Assembly: GCF_014196925.1 (NCBI RefSeq)
Contig: NZ_JACIEN010000003.1
Location: 616,707-680,706 of the forward strand
Direction of reading: 5' to 3'
Source: Chelatococcus caeni
GTDB lineage: Bacteria > Pseudomonadota > Alphaproteobacteria > Rhizobiales > Beijerinckiaceae
Length of the DNA: 64,000 nucleotides
This document shows positions 59,966 to 64,000 of the stretch, piece after piece (within the stretch, counting starts at the first letter, position 1; each line of letters opens with the position of its first letter). Under the pieces are notes generated by a model. That model was given only the letters and a program-made list of their open reading frames with translations. It ran no database searches and was not told the origin of the DNA. The translations under genes were made by a program, and so were the position numbers.

Positions 59966-62900
59966 ATGTACGAGCACCCGTCCAACCTACCCGGCGCCTA
60001 CGACCGCACGGCCGCGCACCCGGAGTGGTCGGGTGTCGTGTTTCGCGAGGACAAGTTTGCGCAAGCCGCCGAACTCAACGAGGTGCAGTCGATCGTGGCC
60101 ACGCGCGGCCGGCGCATCGCCAGCCTGATCGCGAAGGACGGCGACCGCGTCGAGGCGGCCGACATCGTCGTCGACGTCGAGCACGGCCGCCTGACGCTCG
60201 CCGCCGGCCGGGTCTATGTGCGCGGCGACGTGCGCGAGGTGGCGGCGCGCGCGATCGATGGCGTCGCCCTGGCGAACGTCGACGTCGTCGTCGGCGTGCG
60301 CCTCGTGCGCCAGTACATCACCGAGGAAGATCTCCCGGCGCTCGCCGGCCTGCATCCCGGCACCGAGGCCGAGGGCGAGCCCGGCGCCGGCCGCGTCGTT
60401 GAGACGGTGTCCTGGTCGCTGGAAAGCGCGTCCGAGCCCGGCGACTTCTATGCCGTCTATCTCGTCCGCAACGGCACCGTCATCGACCAGACGCCGCCGC
60501 CCTCGCTGTCGGGCATCAATCAGGCGATCGCCGTCTACGACCGGGACGCGAACGGCTCCTACATCGTCAACGGCTGCCGCGTCACGGCGCTCGGCCGCGC
60601 CGGGACCGATCAGGTCTTCTCGATCGAGGAGGGCACCGCCAACATCTTCGGCTTCAAGCGCACGCGGTTCTCCTCGACCCGCTATGCCGAGCCCGAGCTG
60701 TGGGACACGGAGGTCATCCCGGCCGAGCCGCATTCGTTCGACGATGCCGGCACCGGCACGGCCGTGATCCGCCTCAACCGCGGCCCGATCGCGGCCGTCA
60801 ACAGCGTGATCATCACGCGCCAGATCACCGAGACCATCGTCCGCGGCGGCACTAACAACACCTCGGACGCGCTCGGCCGCGAAGGCGTGACGCAGATCCT
60901 TGAGGTCAAGCAGGGCGGCACCACCTTCGTCCAGGGCACGGACTATGCGCTCGCCGCCAATCGCGTCGACTGGTCGCCGGCCGGCGCCGAGCCGACGCCG
61001 GGCTCATCTTATCAGGTCACCTATCGCTACCTCGACGCCGTCGTGCCGGATGCCGTGGGCGAGGACACGGTGACCGTGTCGGGCGGCGTCACGGGCACGG
61101 CCGTCCAGATCGGATACAGCTGGAAGCTGCCGCGCATCGACCTGATCTGCCTCGACCAGGCTGGCGCCGTCACCTACCTCACCGGCCAGCCGGCGCGCGA
61201 GCGGCCGGTGGCGCCGATCGAGCCCGTCACGCTGCTGGCGCTCGCCGAGGTGCACAACGACTGGCGCGGCGCCCCGAAGATCGTCAACTCGGGCGTCCGC
61301 TCGGTGCCGTACAAAGAGATGTGGCGCTACCTCGGCCGGCTCTTCGACGCGCTCGACCTCATCGCCCTGGAGCGCCTGCGCCGCGACATCGACAGCCGTG
61401 AACCGGTCGCGAAGCGCGGTGTGTTCGTCGATCCTCTGACGAGCGACCGCTACCGCGACGCCGGCGAGGCGCAGGACGCGGCCGTGTTCGGCGGCAGCAT
61501 GCAGATCGCCATCGACCCGACCTTCCACCGGGTCGAGATGGCCGGGCCGATCATGCTCGACTATGTCGAGGAGGTGGTGATCGAGCAGCCGCTGGCGACG
61601 GCCTGCATGCGCATCAACCCCTACCAGAATTTCGAGCCCCTGCCGGCCAAGATGACCATCAACCCGGCCGTGGATTTCTGGACCGTCTCGCAGACGCAAT
61701 GGACGAGCCCGGCCACCAGCGTCTTCGCCGGCGGTGCCGTCGACCGCACCACGGTCACGGACGTCGTCGTCGACCAGCGTGAGCAGCTCGCCGAATTCCT
61801 GCGCCAGATCCCGGTGGGTTTCGTCATCGAAGGCTTCGGGCCGGGCGAGATCCTGCAGCGGCTCACCTTCGACGGCGTCGACGTCTCGCCGCCGGGACCA
61901 ATCGTGGCCGATGGCGAGGGGACGATCGTCGGCCAGTTCGTCATCCCGGCCAATGTCACCGCGGGGCAGAAGCGCGTCGCCGCGACCGGCGCCGGCGGCT
62001 CTACGGCCGAGGCGCTCTTCGTCGGCCAGGGCCGCATCGAGATCCGCGTCATGCAGCGGGTGACGACGGTGGAGCTGAGCCCACCTATCGATACCGGGCC
62101 GCAAGGCGCGGATCAGTCGTCGGGCGAAGGCGGCTCGGGCGATCCGCTGGCGCAGACCGTGATGCTGCCGCAGGCCCGGCACGTCCTCGGGCTCGACGTC
62201 AAGTTCTGCGCCGTGGGCGATCCGGCGAACCATTGCGTGCTGGAGCTGGTCGAGGTCGACACCGGCCTGCCGACGCGCCGGGTCATCACCGACCGCGTCG
62301 TGCCGATGGCGACGGTCGAGATCGACCAGTGGCGCGGCGTGCGCTTCCCGGCGCCGGCCTTCCTGACGGCGGATCGCGAGTTCGCTTTCGTCATGAAATC
62401 CGACGATGCGGACCATTCTCTCGCCGTTGCCAGCGTCGGGGACTTCGACGCCCAGGCCCAGAAATGGGTGGGCGGCCAGCCCTATTCGGTCGGCGTGCTG
62501 CTCTCGTCGGCCAACTCGCGCACCTGGACGCCGCACCAGAACACGGACCTGACCATGCGCGTCGTGGCGGCCCGGTTCACGCAGACCGTCAAGGTGGTCG
62601 AGCTCGGCGCGTTCGACCTGGTCAACTGCTCGGACCTCATCATCCGCGGCTCGGTGGAGTTGCCGACGGCCGACTGCTCGTTCCGCTTCGAGGTGGTCCG
62701 CCCCTCGGGCGAGATCATCCGCCTGCAGCCCGATCAGCCCTACGAGTTCACGAGCTTCGTGACCGAGACGGTGGCGCTGCGGGCCGTGCTCACCGGCACC
62801 GAGTTCGTGAGCCCGACGCTTTATCCGGGCGTCACGCTCGTCGCGGGCACCATGCGGCCGAGCGGGACCTATGTCAGCCGCGCCTTCGACATGGGCACCG

Positions 62901-63151
62901 CCATCCGCCTGTCGAGCTTCGCCAAGACGCGGCTCCCGGCCGGCTCGACGCTCACGGCCGAGGTCGATGCCGGCGACGGCAACTGGCAGCCGGTCGCACT
63001 CCAGGCGTCCACGCCGCTGCAGGACGGATGGATCGAGCGCGAATACCGGCTCGATCCGCACACCGCCCAGCAAGGCCGCCTGCGCCTGACGCTGACCGGC
63101 ACGCCGGCGGCACGGCCGTCCGTCGCGGATCTCCGCGCGGTCATCATCTGA
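59966..63151 (+). CDS. Giant DUF4815 tail/fibre protein
   Basis: A 1,061-residue protein, the largest in the window. The N-terminal part is DUF4815: AYDRTAAHPEWSGVVFREDK, FAQAAELNEVQSIVATRGRR and GRLTLAAGRVYVRGDVREVA. The middle is rich in beta repeats (VTYRYLDAVVPDAVGEDTVT). Towards the C-terminus it has a jelly-roll-like carbohydrate or receptor-binding style (LRVVAARFTQTVKVVELGAF type segments). By position it replaces the P2 fibre gpH. A structural baseplate/fibre role is likely; the receptor is unknown. Confidence 0.82.
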   Translation: MYEHPSNLPGAYDRTAAHPEWSGVVFREDKFAQAAELNEVQSIVATRGRRIASLIAKDGDRVEAADIVVDVEHGRLTLAAGRVYVRGDVREVAARAIDGVALANVDVVVGVRLVRQYITEEDLPALAGLHPGTEAEGEPGAGRVVETVSWSLESASEPGDFYAVYLVRNGTVIDQTPPPSLSGINQAIAVYDRDANGSYIVNGCRVTALGRAGTDQVFSIEEGTANIFGFKRTRFSSTRYAEPELWDTEVIPAEPHSFDDAGTGTAVIRLNRGPIAAVNSVIITRQITETIVRGGTNNTSDALGREGVTQILEVKQGGTTFVQGTDYALAANRVDWSPAGAEPTPGSSYQVTYRYLDAVVPDAVGEDTVTVSGGVTGTAVQIGYSWKLPRIDLICLDQAGAVTYLTGQPARERPVAPIEPVTLLALAEVHNDWRGAPKIVNSGVRSVPYKEMWRYLGRLFDALDLIALERLRRDIDSREPVAKRGVFVDPLTSDRYRDAGEAQDAAVFGGSMQIAIDPTFHRVEMAGPIMLDYVEEVVIEQPLATACMRINPYQNFEPLPAKMTINPAVDFWTVSQTQWTSPATSVFAGGAVDRTTVTDVVVDQREQLAEFLRQIPVGFVIEGFGPGEILQRLTFDGVDVSPPGPIVADGEGTIVGQFVIPANVTAGQKRVAATGAGGSTAEALFVGQGRIEIRVMQRVTTVELSPPIDTGPQGADQSSGEGGSGDPLAQTVMLPQARHVLGLDVKFCAVGDPANHCVLELVEVDTGLPTRRVITDRVVPMATVEIDQWRGVRFPAPAFLTADREFAFVMKSDDADHSLAVASVGDFDAQAQKWVGGQPYSVGVLLSSANSRTWTPHQNTDLTMRVVAARFTQTVKVVELGAFDLVNCSDLIIRGSVELPTADCSFRFEVVRPSGEIIRLQPDQPYEFTSFVTETVALRAVLTGTEFVSPTLYPGVTLVAGTMRPSGTYVSRAFDMGTAIRLSSFAKTRLPAGSTLTAEVDAGDGNWQPVALQASTPLQDGWIEREYRLDPHTAQQGRLRLTLTGTPAARPSVADLRAVII

Positions 63152-63161
63152 GGGACGCACG

Positions 63162-64000
63162 ATGGCTGTCGACGACAAGACGCCTTTCCTGCAGCTGCCG
63201 CTGCCGCACGCCCAGAACAATTCGAACGAGGACGTCGAGCGGCTGCGCAATGCCTACCTGATGCTCGATGCGTTCGCGGAGGCGCTCTCGATCGCCGTCG
63301 CGGGCAAGGCGGCGCAGAACCACCAGCACGAGATGGACACCATCATCGGGCTGATCGATGCTCTGGCCGACAAGGCCGCGAAGGACCACCAGCACACGCT
63401 GGAGAGCCTCACTGACACAGATGTTGCTGGCGCCACCAACGGGCATTTTCTCAAGCGCGTCGGCACCAAATGGCAGCCGGGAACTGTCCAACCCGGCGAC
63501 GTGCCCAGCTTCGAGGAGGCGATCAATGCCCGGCTGCCGCTGACCGGGGGCAACCTGACCGGCTCGTTGATGGCCATCGACCGGCTGGTAGCTCAAGCCA
63601 CGGCCAACGGCAACGCGCATGTCTGGCTGCGGAACTCTGTGGGAAAGAACCGCGGTCTCGTGTATTGGGACCGCAACTCGGGCGCTGTCAGCCTGCGTGT
63701 CTATGCCGATGACGGAAACGGCAACGATGTGGCCGTTGGCTCGCTGGTACTCCACGCTGACGGCACTCTCTCCTTCAACAACAACACGGTCTGGCATGCT
63801 GGCCACAAGGCGACCGCGGCCCAGTTCCGCGCGGGCACGACCAACACGGTGCTGACCTCCGACGGCGTCTGGGCGGCGGCCGGCTACGTCGGCCTGTCCG
63901 GCGCCGCGGGCTCGACCCTCGCGGCGGGCACCTACGCGCCCAACTTCGGCGCCGGCCTCAACTTCCACAATGTCGTCGCCGGCAACATCACGATCGGCAA
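63162..64000 (+). CDS. Tail fibre protein (C-terminus cut by window edge)
   Basis: The frame is open from ATG 63162 to the end of the window (279 codons). It begins MAVDDKTPFLQLPLPHAQNN, followed by a helical stretch with two histidine motifs (NHQHEMD, DHQHTLE), GTKWQPGTV, and LTGGNLTGSLMA typical of phage fibres. The beta-rich C-terminal part includes NNNTVWHAGHKATAAQF, a common fibre stalk sequence. It probably carries the receptor-binding tip beyond the window. Later bases look slightly less GC-biased than its neighbours, which would suit a frequently exchanged gene. Confidence 0.85.
   Translation, partial: MAVDDKTPFLQLPLPHAQNNSNEDVERLRNAYLMLDAFAEALSIAVAGKAAQNHQHEMDTIIGLIDALADKAAKDHQHTLESLTDTDVAGATNGHFLKRVGTKWQPGTVQPGDVPSFEEAINARLPLTGGNLTGSLMAIDRLVAQATANGNAHVWLRNSVGKNRGLVYWDRNSGAVSLRVYADDGNGNDVAVGSLVLHADGTLSFNNNTVWHAGHKATAAQFRAGTTNTVLTSDGVWAAAGYVGLSGAAGSTLAAGTYAPNFGAGLNFHNVVAGNITIG

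Larger units (their letters stand above)
33261..64000 (+). mobile_element. Mu-like transposable prophage (left end to beyond window)
   Basis: From about 33261 the content changes abruptly to phage genes in the order repressor, Ner, ParB-like, MuA, MuB, GemA, Mor, lysis, Mu-type head, P2-type baseplate, fibre. The predicted terminal dinucleotide is TG at 33261, and Mu-family elements would have duplicated a 5-bp target (33256–33260, tagga). The right end is not in the window, so the boundary is inferred from repeats and gene content, not from a duplicated target. All structural genes seen are full length, so the element may be active. Confidence 0.9.

Overview
The window is high-GC chromosomal DNA from an alphaproteobacterium, most likely a member of the Hyphomicrobiales (Rhizobiales). 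This is suggested by the Omp25/Omp31-type outer-membrane proteins, the ruvCAB–ybgC–tol-pal order, the tkt–gap–pgk–fba cluster, and a 6S RNA gene sitting between zapA and the 5-formyltetrahydrofolate cyclo-ligase gene. The genus cannot be fixed from the sequence alone.

Bases 1–33,246 are core chromosome. Three outer-membrane barrel genes (the first cut by the window edge) are followed by a long leftward block: glmM, ftsH, tilS, cpoB, pal, tolB, tolA, tolR and tolQ. This block couples cell-envelope constriction (Tol-Pal), membrane protein quality control and peptidoglycan precursor supply. A TetR regulator, a DUF2852 membrane protein and two palindromic elements lie between tolQ and ybgC. A divergent small EamA-type gene lies between ybgC and ruvB. 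Next come ruvB, ruvA and ruvC (Holliday junction resolution), a DMT exporter, yebC/pmpR, ymdB, the folate cyclo-ligase, 6S RNA, zapA and a DUF4164 gene. The strand then switches, and a rightward carbon-metabolism run follows: tkt, gap, a small membrane coiled-coil gene, pgk and fba. After it come a degenerate ThiE-like gene, a Sel1-repeat protein, an inositol-phosphatase gene and a MotA/MotB-like pair.

Bases 33,261–64,000 and beyond are a Mu-like transposable prophage whose left end lies about 14 bp after the stop codon of the OmpA/MotB-like gene. The left end carries three transposase-site-like repeats spaced like L1–L2–L3 of Mu. A leftward XRE repressor and a rightward Ner-like gene flank an operator built from GAACTGTAAT half-sites about 0.9–1.0 kb from the end, the same position as the Mu operator/enhancer. 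The early and middle region holds a ParB-like gene, a DDE transposase (MuA), the AAA+ activator (MuB), DUF3164, GemA, several small genes and a Mor-type activator, and it closes at a strong hairpin. The late region holds endolysin, a holin-like gene, DUF2730, a tandemly duplicated DUF3486 gene, terminase, DUF935 portal, gpF, protease/scaffold, decoration protein, major head, gp36, gpG and gp37. A baseplate module in P2 order (V, W, J, I) follows, then a giant DUF4815 protein and a tail fibre cut by the window end. Sheath, tube, tape measure and the right end must lie outside the window.

The most interesting non-coding signals are the Mu-like end architecture, the operator/enhancer, and a 314-bp gene-free stretch between gpF and the protease. 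That stretch carries four copies of GCCTCTTA at 20/10/10-bp spacing, in the genomic position where Mu has its central strong gyrase site.
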